This document shows positions 24,783 to 34,280 of a stretch of 44,539 nt of DNA, piece by piece (positions within the stretch are counted from its first letter, which is position 1; every line of letters begins with the position of its first letter). The notes under the pieces are model-generated. The model was not told the DNA's origin, searched no databases, and worked only from the letters and a program-made list of their open reading frames with translations. The position numbers and the translations under genes were made by a program. Origin of the DNA: Fimbriimonadaceae bacterium (GTDB taxonomy: Bacteria > Armatimonadota > Fimbriimonadia > Fimbriimonadales > Fimbriimonadaceae); contig JAIBBE010000033.1 of assembly GCA_019694835.1 (NCBI GenBank), positions 1-44,539 on the forward strand, given 5' to 3'.

Positions 24783-25493
24783 TTCGGCCGCTTTCAGGAG
24801 GACCTGGACGACCGTTTCGCCGCGCACTTTCATCATGTCCTCGACCTCGCCGTGGTGGAGTTCAGTTTCGGAGATGCCTGCCGCCAAGTTCGTCACGACC
24901 GCCAAACACGCGTAGGGAACGCCCGCTTCCCGCATCAGAATCGCCTCGCTTGCGGCGGTCATGCCGACCAGTTCGCCGCCCAAAGTCGCCATCATCCGAA
25001 TCTCCTGGGGAGATTCGTAGCGTGGGCCGTCCGCGCTGAGATAGACGCCCCCGTCATGGGCTGCGACCCCAAGTTCGCCCATTGCTTTGCTCAGGAGATT
25101 GCGCGCGGGGAATGGCGTCGTCATGTCGACATGCCGAACCAGTCGCTCGTGCATCGTGAGGCGTCGTCCGGTCAGGTCGAGGAAGTCGGAGCAGTTGACA
25201 AGGGTACCTGGAGGCCAATCGCGGCGAAGACTGCCGACGGCCGCGCTCGCGAAGCACGCTTTCGCGCCAAGCTGGGCAAGCCCTGCAGCCATTGCCCGGT
25301 AATTGACAGCGTGGGGAGGCGTCTTGTGCCCAGCCGCGTGTCGCTGAACGGCCAGCACCTTGGCTCCGTTCACGTCCAGCACCCGCCCGCGCAAGGGTCC
25401 GAACCGCGTCGGTACCACCAGAGGTCTTCCGCCCATCGTCGCTAGCCGCGAGCCGACACCAGTGCCCCCGATGATCCCCACGTCAATCCTCAT
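24768..25493 (-). CDS. MTAP-type purine nucleoside phosphorylase
   Basis: The 241-residue product has the PNP/MTAP class 2 motifs: [10 protein letters not shown] (phosphate site), [51 protein letters not shown] and a [15 protein letters not shown] block. It cleaves 5'-methylthioadenosine or another purine nucleoside with phosphate in the cytoplasm. Substrate choice cannot be decided from here. ATG 25493 begins at the first beta strand; the longer frame to 25592 adds an unlikely extension. Confidence 0.85.
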   Translation of the reverse strand: MRIDVGIIGGTGVGSRLATMGGRPLVVPTRFGPLRGRVLDVNGAKVLAVQRHAAGHKTPPHAVNYRAMAAGLAQLGAKACFASAAVGSLRRDWPPGTLVNCSDFLDLTGRRLTMHERLVRHVDMTTPFPARNLLSKAMGELGVAAHDGGVYLSADGPRYESPQEIRMMATLGGELVGMTAASEAILMREAGVPYACLAVVTNLAAGISETELHHGEVEDMMKVRGETVVQVLLKAAELAAR

Positions 25494-25588
25494 CGCCTCG
25501 TTATACCGGTTAAGATGCACGCCTCCGGTGGAAACTGGATGAACCAGAATACGGTAATAGAGCGATGATGCCTGCAAAGGTGGCGGCC

Positions 25589-25996
25589 TCACACCGTCTT
25601 TTGAGGAATGACCAGAACTTGAGCGAGGGACCCGTCAGTTCGCGCTAATACTGACCAACCAGGCTTATCACCTTCCCCTACCACGGCATGCAGTTTGCGC
25701 CGAATGTACAGCGCTGCTTCCAAGCGGCCTTCGCGCACGAGCCAGCAAGCATCAAACTGATCTTCATCGCTCGGAAGTTCAAAAGGACCCTCGTCAATAA
25801 ACTCGGGTGCGTTTCTGGGCGGTGCCCCCCGAAATGGCGGCTCACGCCCTTGTTCGTAGGGTCCCCGGTTGTAAAGCCACACCCAACCGAGTATCTTCTC
25901 GTCTCGCACGAAGTAGGCGTAGGCCACTCTGCCATCATCAACGACGCTGACGCGGACGCTTAAATCAATTGGATATGACAGATGTACTTCCAACAT
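25589..25996 (-). CDS. Hypothetical protein, 135 residues
   Basis: Not recognised. Acidic and soluble, with no signal or membrane segment. Strand-rich start (MLEVHLSYPIDLSVRVSVVD), a Pro-rich centre with PPFRGAPPRNAPEF, and a C-terminal WSVLARTDGSLAQVLVIP. It stands between the MTAP-like gene and the HigBA-like module, all on the minus strand. Confidence 0.6.
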   Translation of the reverse strand: MLEVHLSYPIDLSVRVSVVDDGRVAYAYFVRDEKILGWVWLYNRGPYEQGREPPFRGAPPRNAPEFIDEGPFELPSDEDQFDACWLVREGRLEAALYIRRKLHAVVGEGDKPGWSVLARTDGSLAQVLVIPQKTV

Positions 25997-26032
25997 GCTC
26001 GTTCCCGGGTTTGGCGCGATTCGCCGCCCAAG

Positions 26033-26353
26033 TCAGTCCGTGCAAGAAAGGACGGCGCGGAATTCTTCAGGCGAGTCGAAGATCTGCAGGAGCCTCATCG
26101 TCGGCTTGCTGGGCTTCCTCGCTCCCTGCTCCCAGCTTTGAAGGGTTTTCACATTCACTGCTAAGAGATTGGCAAACTGAGCTTGGGTCATATGTCGACG
26201 ACTTCGAATCGCAACGACTTCTTCGCCTGAGAATGAGCGGGCGGGCGGCACCACCGTCTTGGCAAGGACCAAATCTCCTCGCGCGAATTCGATGCCCTCG
26301 GCCAGGCCCTTTTTTAAGCGCTGGGCAAATGGGCTTCTAGTGTTGGTATTCAT
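26033..26353 (-). CDS. HigA-type XRE helix-turn-helix antitoxin
   Basis: The 106-residue product ends in an XRE-type helix-turn-helix: EVVAIRSRRHMTQAQFANLL, then VNVKTLQSWEQGARKPS. This is typical of HigA-like antitoxins that follow their toxin. The start ATG (26353) overlaps the TGA (26352-26350) of the toxin's original frame as ATGA, showing that the two were translationally coupled. It should bind the module's own promoter. The upstream toxin is frameshifted. Confidence 0.87.
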   Translation of the reverse strand: MNTNTRSPFAQRLKKGLAEGIEFARGDLVLAKTVVPPARSFSGEEVVAIRSRRHMTQAQFANLLAVNVKTLQSWEQGARKPSKPTMRLLQIFDSPEEFRAVLSCTD

Positions 26354-26722
26354 AGCTTTCCTCGTCTGTCTCTTTCCTTCAACTCTTCGACAACCTGTTT
26401 GGCGAGGTTCTGGAGCTCATTCCTCTCCCCGCTCGCCCAAATCATCCGCTTCGTCCTTCCCGTACACGTCAAGCATGAAGAGAACGCGAAGGTCCGGAAC
26501 GTGGATGTAAATCACCCGCAGCCCACCACGCTTTCCCATACCGCGTCGCCGATCACCCCACCGAAGCTTCCTTAACGGGGAGGCTCCCTTGATGACCTGG
26601 CCCTTGTCAGGCTGTTCTGCCAACTCGGACTGAAACTGAGCGTAGGCCTCGTCACTGCCGAAGTAGCCCAAGACGTTGCTTGTAAAGTCAGTGGACTCAA
26701 TGATGAGGTAGGTTCCGCTCAC
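26350..26722 (-). pseudogene. RelE/HigB-family toxin, frameshifted near the C-terminus
   Basis: The uninterrupted frame (26722-26417) encodes a 101-residue RelE/HigB-like protein. It carries KGASPLRKLRWGDRRRGMGK, LRVIYIHVPDLRVLFMLDVY and GKDEADDL, then stops after GERGEE. In the next frame the expected C-terminal helix continues without interruption (RNELQNLAKQVVEELKERD...) to TGA 26352-26350, which overlaps the antitoxin ATG. Removing one G from the run at 26430-26427 restores a continuous protein of normal length. This is either a real one-base insertion, a phase-variable tract or a sequence error. As written, the toxin lacks ~24 residues of its last helix. Confidence 0.8.
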
Positions 26723-26852
26723 GTCACCATCCTACTTAGTAGGATGCCACAAATGACGGGGAAGTTTCCTCGTTTGAGGTCGTAGGGGCCAAAATGAGGC
26801 CATTTGGCTGCCACGCGCCCCTCACGTGGGCGTTCCTTCCATAATCGCGGAC

Positions 26853-27707
26853 ATGATCGACGCGCAGGTAACGGGGGAAATCCTCAACCAAGCCCTCCCC
26901 TACATCCAGCAGTTCCGGGGCGACACGTTCGTCGTCAAGTACGGCGGCAGCGCCATGCGCGACCCGGCGCTGCTTCGCGGCGTGATCCGGAATGTCTTGC
27001 TCCTCCAGGTCATCGGCATCCGCCCGATCCTCGTCCACGGAGGCGGACCAGAGATTGACAAGTGGATCGAGCGGCTTGGTGGCGGCGAGAAGAAGACGGT
27101 GGACGGCCTGCGGGTCACCGACGAGGACACAATGGACATCGTCGAGATGGCTCTGGCGGGGCGGGCCAACAAGATGCTGGTCTCTGAGGTCCAGCAATGT
27201 GGAGGAAAGGCGGTAGGGCTTTCGGGTCGCGATGGCGGTCTGCTCGTTGGTGAGGCCATCTCCGAGGAACTTGGGCGGGTCGGGAGCGTCATTCACGTCG
27301 ATCCCGAAGTCTTGCAGTTTGCTTGCGATCACGGTTTCGTGCCGGTGGTATGTTCGGTAGCCGCCGACTCGGCGGGAGCAGCCTTGAACGTCAACGCAGA
27401 CAGTGCCGCTGCCGCGATTGCCGCCGCTGTTGGTGCCCGCAAACTCTTCTTGCTGACTGACACCGAGGGCGTTCTGCGTGATGTCTCCGACCCGGACTCA
27501 CTTATCAGCCGCTTGTCCATCGACGAAGCACGGGAGATGCTCTCCTCAGGCCAGGCGAGCCGGGGAATGATTCCCAAGCTCGAGGCGGCACTTCGGGCTC
27601 TCGACGATGGGGTCGAGAGCGTGCATCTGATCAACGGAAGCCACCCCAATGTGATCCTGATCGAGGTTTTCACGGATCAGGGAATCGGCACGATGATGGG
27701 TCGCTAG
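26853..27707 (+). CDS. argB: Acetylglutamate kinase
   Basis: The 284-residue product phosphorylates N-acetylglutamate in arginine synthesis. It has the amino-acid kinase motifs VVKYGGSAM, PILVHGGGPEIDKWIERLGG, GLSGRDGGLLVG, LNVNADSAAAAIAAAVGA and FLLTDTEGVLRD. ATG 26853 starts MIDAQVTGEILNQALPYIQQ, as in other ArgB proteins; GTG 26826 would add nine residues. No other arginine genes are in the window. Confidence 0.95.
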   Translation: MIDAQVTGEILNQALPYIQQFRGDTFVVKYGGSAMRDPALLRGVIRNVLLLQVIGIRPILVHGGGPEIDKWIERLGGGEKKTVDGLRVTDEDTMDIVEMALAGRANKMLVSEVQQCGGKAVGLSGRDGGLLVGEAISEELGRVGSVIHVDPEVLQFACDHGFVPVVCSVAADSAGAALNVNADSAAAAIAAAVGARKLFLLTDTEGVLRDVSDPDSLISRLSIDEAREMLSSGQASRGMIPKLEAALRALDDGVESVHLINGSHPNVILIEVFTDQGIGTMMGR

Positions 27708-27729
27708 ACCCATTCGGCAGGAATCCACC

Positions 27730-27738
27730 TGGTAAGAT
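27730..27738 (+). promoter_or_regulatory. Possible extended -10 promoter for hflX
   Basis: TG-G-TAAGAT lies in the gap between argB and hflX and shares the context ACCTGGTA with the element before pnp. It is 163 bases before hflX. Confidence 0.35.
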
Positions 27739-27900
27739 AGAGTTCTGATGCGACTCTAATGCCGATCCAGCAGATTGCCCGCTTTGGGCCTCTTGCCACC
27801 CCTAGCCACGGGGCGGAACGGCATTTCGGACAACTTCATAGCATCCGCATCGCTCAGCCCGCGCTCGTCGGCTAAAGTCTCCCAAGAACTCAGAGATTTT

Positions 27901-29184
27901 ATGCCATCGACACATTCAGAATCAAAAATCAAATCCACCGCTCCACCCGAGGAGTCGGTCTTTCTCGTCTACGTCAACCCCGATGAGGCCGACGATCACT
28001 ACGTCGAAGCCGAATTGGAAGGACTCTGCGAAGCGGCGGGAGCCAAGGTCTCGGGCATGCTGCGTCAGCGCCTTGACCGGCCCTACAAGGCCACTTACCT
28101 TGGTTCGGGCAAGGTCGAAGAACTCGCTTTGCAGGCGGCCGACGCGGGTGCAGACGTCGTGCTCGTCGACGCCGAACTCAGCGGCATGCAGGTTCGCAAC
28201 CTCGAGGAAAAACTCGAAAAGCGGGTCGTCGACAGGACTCAGCTCATTCTCGATATCTTCGCGCGGCGTGCGCGGACCAGGGAAGGTCAATTGCAAGTTG
28301 AGCTCGCTCAGCTCACCTACATGCTGCCTCGACTCATGTCCGTGTACACCAAGTTCGAACGTCAAAAGGGCGGCATTGGTATGCGCGGCCCGGGTGAAAC
28401 CAAACTCGAAGCCGACCGCCGGGTCGCCAAGGACAAAATCGCCAAGCTCGAGGATGAAATTGAGGAGGTCAAGAAGCACCGTGACCAGCAGCGCGCAAGC
28501 CGTCGCAAGCACCCGTTTCCGTTTGCGACGATCGTCGGCTACACCAGCGCGGGCAAATCAACCCTGATGAACCGCCTGAGTGGGACCGACTTGCTCGCGG
28601 ACGCGATGCCCTTTGCCACCCTCGACCCGACGACCCGCAAGATCGATCTGCCTGACGGCTATAGCTTGTTCTTGACGGATACGGTCGGCTTCATTCGCAA
28701 CCTGCCGACCCACTTGGTAGCCTCCTTCCGAGCGACGCTGGAGGAAGTCGTGCATGCGGATTTCATCATCCACGTGGTCGATGTCAGCCACGAGCAGTGG
28801 GACGTCCAACGCGATGCGGTGATCGAGACTCTTGAAGACCTCGGGGCTGGCGGCAAGCCTTGCCTCACGGTCTTCAACAAGATCGACCTGCTCCCCGATC
28901 AATCCGAGGCGCGTCGATTAGTGGCCGAGTTTCCCAACTCCGTCGCCATTTCAGCCAGCACCGGCCTCGGTATGAACGATCTGCTTGCTGCCATCGTGCG
29001 CATGGTGCGCGAGCACCTCGGCTTCATCCGCGCCCTCTTGCCGTACGACAAGAGCGGCCTAGTCGACGAATGCTATCGCTATGGACGCGTGCTCAAAGCC
29101 GACTATACGGACGAGGGAATCTTGATCGAAGCTGAGCTTGTTTCGGAAATGCGCCACAAGATCGAGGCGTTCGAGGTGCCCTGA
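27901..29184 (+). CDS. hflX: Ribosome-associated GTPase HflX
   Basis: The 427-residue product splits stalled ribosomes in the known family role. The N-terminal HflX domain ends in the glycine-rich GGIGMRGPGETKLEADRR. A coiled-coil linker (VAKDKIAKLEDEIEEVKKHR) leads to the G domain: GYTSAGKST (G1), ATLDPTTRK (G2), LTDTVGFI (G3) and NKID (G4). ATG 27901 is chosen; the open frame extends to TTG 27775 but the added residues are low-complexity and unlike the family. Confidence 0.95.
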   Translation: MPSTHSESKIKSTAPPEESVFLVYVNPDEADDHYVEAELEGLCEAAGAKVSGMLRQRLDRPYKATYLGSGKVEELALQAADAGADVVLVDAELSGMQVRNLEEKLEKRVVDRTQLILDIFARRARTREGQLQVELAQLTYMLPRLMSVYTKFERQKGGIGMRGPGETKLEADRRVAKDKIAKLEDEIEEVKKHRDQQRASRRKHPFPFATIVGYTSAGKSTLMNRLSGTDLLADAMPFATLDPTTRKIDLPDGYSLFLTDTVGFIRNLPTHLVASFRATLEEVVHADFIIHVVDVSHEQWDVQRDAVIETLEDLGAGGKPCLTVFNKIDLLPDQSEARRLVAEFPNSVAISASTGLGMNDLLAAIVRMVREHLGFIRALLPYDKSGLVDECYRYGRVLKADYTDEGILIEAELVSEMRHKIEAFEVP

Positions 29185-29193
29185 AGAAACGAA

Positions 29194-29221
29194 GTTCCCC
29201 GCCCAGAGATGGGCGGGGAAC
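29194..29221. terminator. Perfect 11-bp hairpin between hflX and the 976-residue gene
   Basis: GTTCCCCGCCC (29194-29204) pairs with GGGCGGGGAAC (29211-29221) around a six-base loop, nine bases past the hflX stop. T-tracts are weak on both strands. It sits between convergent genes and may serve both. Confidence 0.55.
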
Positions 29222-29293
29222 GGCTGGCTCCCGCAGTGGGCTGATAGCGGCATAGGTTCCCGGACTCCCTCTCTTGGGGAGGGGGCCGGGTAA

Positions 29294-32224
29294 TCAGTCG
29301 CCGATCAAGCCATAGTTGGCCGACAATACGGCGTAGTCAGCGATATCGACGGCTTCGTCGCCGGTCAAGTCAGCGTCCTCGTTGAAACCAGGATCGCCCA
29401 GGCTCGTTCCGTAGGCTGCCGACAAGATGGCGTAGTCGCTTATCGCGATTTCGTTGTCATTGTCGCAGTCACCGTTGGTAACGGCGATGGTTAGATTGGG
29501 CAGACCGTCTTCTCCGATGACCACATTCACGGCCTTCCTCAGGACTGGCTGAGTCTTGACCGCCATCCGATAGATGCCCATAAGATTGGACCGGAAGCTG
29601 AATCTTCCGTCGGCATCGAGGGGCGGGCTGAAGGATGCAACAACGAGGTCGGTATCTGGGTCGATGAAATCGATATCCAGATCTCGTCCACCGTACGAAC
29701 CGGGAACCCGTCCATCGGCTTGGATCTGACCTGCAAAGGTGCGCTCGATCTGGATGTCGTTGATCGCGACGTCGCCAAGGCCCTGCATGCGCATTTCTTG
29801 TCCGACGAGGCTGTCGAATTCGACCGGGGCACCGTCGGGAGAGATTTGCAGACGGTCAAAGACCACCGGATCACCAAAGATATTGAGTGTCGGGTCATTG
29901 GGGAAGTCCCAAGTGCAGATGATGGGATCGTCGGTCGTTTCGGGAGTAAGATTCCAAGGCAGGGTCACTCCGGTTGGCAGGTCCGCGAGGTTGCCAAAGT
30001 TGCCATTGGGTATTCCTGTCACCTGCCGCTGCATGACGCCGTCTCGATACACTCGAACGGTGTAGGTACTACGGCCGATTACGGAGAAGTCCGCAGCGAC
30101 TTGGTAGTTTCCTCCCGAGGCCAGGAAACGGACCGTTCCCAATGGTCCAACCGGCGCCGCAGCCGGAAAATCACAAATGGGTGTGATCTCCAGACGGCGT
30201 GTGGGCGGAGCAGGTGTGAGCTCTCGGACTGCCATCGCGAGGGTCAGCTTGGGCCTACTGCCGCCACCATTGCCCTTGTCCTTGTCCTTTGATACGGTAA
30301 TGAAGGCCGATGACTCATCTGTCGGCGAGGGGTCGATGAGCACCCCGTCTTGGGTCGTCGTCACGTGAGCTCCCTCTCGACCTTGAACATGAGCGCCATT
30401 GAAGACGGTCGTGTTGCCGGTCAGGACGAGGCTGCCGATGTTTTGCCCGGTGACCGTCATGGCCTGGTAAACCGGACTGCCCCAGGTAGAAAGAGGTCCG
30501 CGCGGAACAACGCACATGGTTACTCCGCTGGAGACGCCGTTGATCGTGGTCGACGATCCGAAGCGAACGTAATAGGCGACATTGCGCCAAGCGCTAATCA
30601 ACCTTGCCTCCGAGGTGATCGAAATTGGAACATTATTGTCCCTTACGAATGTCGATAGGACGTTCCCATTTGCATCGAGAAGAGCGATGTCATGCTGCGT
30701 GGAGCCGATGGATGAAAAGTCGAATTGCACGGTGGCATGACTACCGTAGCCGGTCAAGCGCGTAACATGCACGGGTGTCCATCCGGCACCGTTGAAAAGT
30801 TCTTCGCCTTTCAACGTTAGCATGCGACCTGCAACTCTTAAATCCGGCGTCGGTTCGAAGGTGAGGCTTCCCCCTTGCGCTTCGCCCATTTCCACTTCGA
30901 TTCCGGACTCCGCGCCTGACGCGAACGTCACTTGTAAACGCTCGTCGGACAATGGAGCAATCGTTGCTGCCCCTATGGTTGAAACTGGACTTCCCAACCA
31001 GAACGGACGGCATGTCCAGAGGCATAGTTCAGCCGAATCATGCTGGGTATCGTCCTGCGCATAATACTCAAGTCGTGCGCTTGATGAGATGCTGGGCAAC
31101 AGGTTCAGCCCACCAAAGAATCCGCCAGTATTCGCGGGCATATTGCCGAGATTCAACTGCAATGTCGCCGCGCTTGGATTCGGCGCTATCCACGATGTTC
31201 CGGTTGCATGAGCAAACGTATTCGCATAGGCGAACGGCGGATAGGTTCCGGCTGTCAAGTTGAATGTATCGTTTGACGCATTTCCAATAGGCCGAGCGTT
31301 AACGATCAGCTTACCTTTGAATATCGCACAAGGACCCATCGGTAAACTCACGAACGAAAATGCGGTAGTGCGATTTGGAAAGCCTTGATCGAATCCCGTC
31401 CAAAACGGGTTCGGATTGGAACCGAGGATGTAGCTCTTGAGAGCGGGTGTTACATAGAATGCATCGTCTGGAGCTGCATAGTTGTCCTTTCGGCCCTGCC
31501 AATATCGTCGCGGCCGATCTGGGATACTGCAAAGGTTATCGAAGAACGATACGGCCGTAGTTGCCTCAGCGTAGAGGTTGATGGCCTTGATTTCGGCTAC
31601 GCTCGTACCGCTCGAACGATAGGGCGTCGTTGCGAGGAGTTGGTTATTGTAGTAGGTTGACACCGTGTCGTTGATGAGGTCGATTTCTGAATAGACATCG
31701 ACCCACTGATCCAGTACCAGCGGCAAGGTTCCCGGTCCCCCGCCAATCGGTGTGCTGCCAACCCCTTGCAGTGTTCCTGCCGTTAGCCACTGAACCGTTC
31801 CGGCGGCCCGGTTCGCGCCAACCTGCACACTCCAATCGTACGGGCCTCCGGGCGCATATGTGTTAAGAATGAGGAACCATGTGCGCCCCGCCCCGCCCGT
31901 GCTGGGGACATACCAACTTGCCTTAACAATGTACTTCCCTCCGGTAAAGCCTGTGAACGTCCTGACAAGGTCCGTGGTTCCGCTCACCGCTACGCTCTTG
32001 GGCGCGCTGCAAGCGACGTCCCAAATCACGCCTTGACCGGCGGGATTGTTATCCCATGTGGTCCAGCCTCCAGAGCCAGCGGGTCCAGGTCCGAACGGAT
32101 ACTGTTCGAACCGATCCTGCCACCAGGGCAGCGGCACGGCTGCCGCATCCATTGGGAGCAGAATCGCTCCCGCTACGAGTGCGAGACTTACCTTCTGACA
32201 AATGTCGACATACTTACTCTTCAT
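29294..32224 (-). CDS. Large exported multidomain protein with dockerin-like C-terminus
   Basis: The 976-residue product has a signal peptide (KVSLALVAGAILLPMDAAA). The N-terminal ~240 residues look like a jellyroll/LamG-type beta domain (FTGFTGGKYIVKASWYVP, then VDVYSEIDLINDTVSTYYNN). The centre is beta-rich without a known motif. The tail has two Asp-rich dockerin-type loops (GDCDNDNEIAISDY, DLTGDEAVDIADY) and ends GLIGD. It is secreted or surface-bound; function unknown. The same tail occurs on the proteins at 210 and 39688. Confidence 0.75.
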   Translation of the reverse strand: MKSKYVDICQKVSLALVAGAILLPMDAAAVPLPWWQDRFEQYPFGPGPAGSGGWTTWDNNPAGQGVIWDVACSAPKSVAVSGTTDLVRTFTGFTGGKYIVKASWYVPSTGGAGRTWFLILNTYAPGGPYDWSVQVGANRAAGTVQWLTAGTLQGVGSTPIGGGPGTLPLVLDQWVDVYSEIDLINDTVSTYYNNQLLATTPYRSSGTSVAEIKAINLYAEATTAVSFFDNLCSIPDRPRRYWQGRKDNYAAPDDAFYVTPALKSYILGSNPNPFWTGFDQGFPNRTTAFSFVSLPMGPCAIFKGKLIVNARPIGNASNDTFNLTAGTYPPFAYANTFAHATGTSWIAPNPSAATLQLNLGNMPANTGGFFGGLNLLPSISSSARLEYYAQDDTQHDSAELCLWTCRPFWLGSPVSTIGAATIAPLSDERLQVTFASGAESGIEVEMGEAQGGSLTFEPTPDLRVAGRMLTLKGEELFNGAGWTPVHVTRLTGYGSHATVQFDFSSIGSTQHDIALLDANGNVLSTFVRDNNVPISITSEARLISAWRNVAYYVRFGSSTTINGVSSGVTMCVVPRGPLSTWGSPVYQAMTVTGQNIGSLVLTGNTTVFNGAHVQGREGAHVTTTQDGVLIDPSPTDESSAFITVSKDKDKGNGGGSRPKLTLAMAVRELTPAPPTRRLEITPICDFPAAAPVGPLGTVRFLASGGNYQVAADFSVIGRSTYTVRVYRDGVMQRQVTGIPNGNFGNLADLPTGVTLPWNLTPETTDDPIICTWDFPNDPTLNIFGDPVVFDRLQISPDGAPVEFDSLVGQEMRMQGLGDVAINDIQIERTFAGQIQADGRVPGSYGGRDLDIDFIDPDTDLVVASFSPPLDADGRFSFRSNLMGIYRMAVKTQPVLRKAVNVVIGEDGLPNLTIAVTNGDCDNDNEIAISDYAILSAAYGTSLGDPGFNEDADLTGDEAVDIADYAVLSANYGLIGD

Positions 32225-32339
32225 TCAATACCCCTAGAAATAGGTTCGTGAGGGCGAATTGGCCCTTACTCCTCTCATTGTATTGGGGCTACCGTGACAA
32301 CAGCGTGACGAACTAATGGCAGTTAAATGTCGATAACTG

Positions 32340-34172
32340 TTAGCTGAAGGCTTGCAGCGCATCGTCGGCGCGGCGGCGGTCGGTCTCTGCGCGTTGAAGC
32401 GCTTCATGTAGCTCGTTAAGACGGGGAGTGAAGCGGTCGCCAAGCGTTGCCTGGCTTTGCTGGTAGCGCTCCTGAGCTTCCTTCAAGGCCGCGACCATCT
32501 CTGCTTCGAGGGCCGCCTTCTTCATTCCGGCCGCTACTTGCATGATGGCACCCAAGGCGATGGGGAGCGCGACTAGGCCGAGCAAGATCTTGCCGAGGGC
32601 TGTTTCCGGTCCGATCTTAATGCCCATCCCTGAAGTCACCAGCGTTGCGACGATGTAGAGAACGAACATGCCGCACCCTGCGCCTGCACTCAAATTGCAG
32701 CCCTTCTGCAGGTTCGATTCTCGAAGCTGCCGCTCCATACCTTCTCGGGCTTGGGTCTCAGAGTGCACGAAGGTCGCCTTTGCCTGCTCAAGCGCTTGGT
32801 CGCGCTGCGATTGGGTGGCTTCGAAGACCGACCGTGCCGACTCGCACTGTGCTCGGCTGGTCGAGGCGAGTTCCATGAGCTTCTGCCGAGCCTCGCTCAG
32901 GAGCGAGGTGCGGCGCAACTCAGCCTCCTGCTTCCCGGACAAAGCAACGTAGAGATTCGCGTTCTCGAAGTTCGAGATCTGCTTGGCTGCCTCTCGGACG
33001 AGGGATGGGATCTCCAGGATTGCCCCGAGACGCTTTTCCGCTTCCTCCACCTTGATGAGAGCCTCGGCAACATGGTCTCCAGCGGTTTGGGCAGCCTTGC
33101 GCAGTTCGGCTTGAAATGTGACCGCCAAATCGAGAGCGGCGGCGGTCGGGGGAGTATCTTCGCCCAGCAGATCGATGATGGCGAGGGGATGGAGGGCAAG
33201 CGCCTTCTGCCACGCTTCCTTCGATCGGCTGGCTTGCTTGGCGGCGGCTGAATAGCGCCCCACGTCAACCAAGGCGTCGGCGTCAACTCGGGCATGCAGC
33301 ACCCTCTCGATCGTTCCCAGTGCGGCGTCGAATCGTCCTGCACGATACTGGATGTTCGCCATTTGCCGACCGCAGAGGATGAAGGCGAGATCGCGTCGGC
33401 GGACTCCCTCCAATACGCCGTTCATGTAGGCTTGCTCGGCTTCGAACTGATTCTCGACAAGCCGCTCGCGGAGGAAGCCCAACGCGAGGCACGTTGGGGC
33501 CTGTGCATTGGTGGCGACGAGATCTTCGAGCGTTGCCCGTGCTTCCGACCAGTATTCCAAGCGGTCGCTTCCGAGAACGGACATCCCTTCCGTCAGTTTC
33601 GAGAAGGCGCGTTCGAGCTTTTCCGACTCACGTTCCTCCCGTCCATCGCAAGCCGATTGGACCAAGGCCTTCCAGCGACCTCGATCTCGCTCGATTTCGG
33701 CGGCTTGGTCCAGCAGCACCTCGGCGACCGGCCCTTCCTCCTGCGAGCCAGAGGCAATGGCGGTGAGTTCGGCGGTGATGAGGCGCAAGCCTTCCTTCAG
33801 GGGCTTGAAATCCGCTTGCGCATCTCCGAGGTTGTCGAAGTACGCCAAGGCGCGTTGGGCTCGCGGGACATAGCCCCACGCAAGTGCCTTTGCGATTGGT
33901 CCTCGGCTTGCCGATGTGCAAAGAAAGGGGAAGCGGAGCGCTACTTCACGCCCCCGATCCTCTTGGCTGAGCAAAGGATTGGATACGCTGTCTTCCAAGG
34001 GTTGCCCGACTTCGCTCATGGCACCGTTTCGGCAATAGGGGACTGGTTCACCGCAGTTAAGACGGGTGAGGTTGCCTCGAAAGCGCTCCATTTCCTGCAC
34101 GCGTTGGCGAAGCTGTTTTGCGTGCTGCTCTGAACCGAAACGGACGGTAGCCGATGTGTTCTGTAGGATCAT
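32340..34172 (-). CDS. Coiled-coil membrane protein with TPR-like region
   Basis: The 610-residue product is not a family I recognise. Residues ~90-360 are helical with TPR-like repeats (e.g. YRAGRFDAALGTIERVLHAR). Residues ~370-490 are long coiled coil rich in Glu, Ala and Gln. Two membrane helices follow (GCGMFVLYIVATLVTSGMGI; ILLGLVALPIALGAIMQVAA), then a second coiled coil to the end. Near the N-terminus CGEPVPYC suggests a degenerate metal knuckle. It is divergent from the secretin gene; the intergenic space is 108 bases. Confidence 0.6.
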   Translation of the reverse strand: MILQNTSATVRFGSEQHAKQLRQRVQEMERFRGNLTRLNCGEPVPYCRNGAMSEVGQPLEDSVSNPLLSQEDRGREVALRFPFLCTSASRGPIAKALAWGYVPRAQRALAYFDNLGDAQADFKPLKEGLRLITAELTAIASGSQEEGPVAEVLLDQAAEIERDRGRWKALVQSACDGREERESEKLERAFSKLTEGMSVLGSDRLEYWSEARATLEDLVATNAQAPTCLALGFLRERLVENQFEAEQAYMNGVLEGVRRRDLAFILCGRQMANIQYRAGRFDAALGTIERVLHARVDADALVDVGRYSAAAKQASRSKEAWQKALALHPLAIIDLLGEDTPPTAAALDLAVTFQAELRKAAQTAGDHVAEALIKVEEAEKRLGAILEIPSLVREAAKQISNFENANLYVALSGKQEAELRRTSLLSEARQKLMELASTSRAQCESARSVFEATQSQRDQALEQAKATFVHSETQAREGMERQLRESNLQKGCNLSAGAGCGMFVLYIVATLVTSGMGIKIGPETALGKILLGLVALPIALGAIMQVAAGMKKAALEAEMVAALKEAQERYQQSQATLGDRFTPRLNELHEALQRAETDRRRADDALQAFS

Positions 34173-34280
34173 CCAAAACTTGTGGGAATCGTTTTCTTTT
34201 GGTGCCCCGTCTTGACTTTCGATAACCCTTGTGCAAAACTTGGGGAGAAATTGGTGAACCCACGGACGGGAGGAGCCAGA

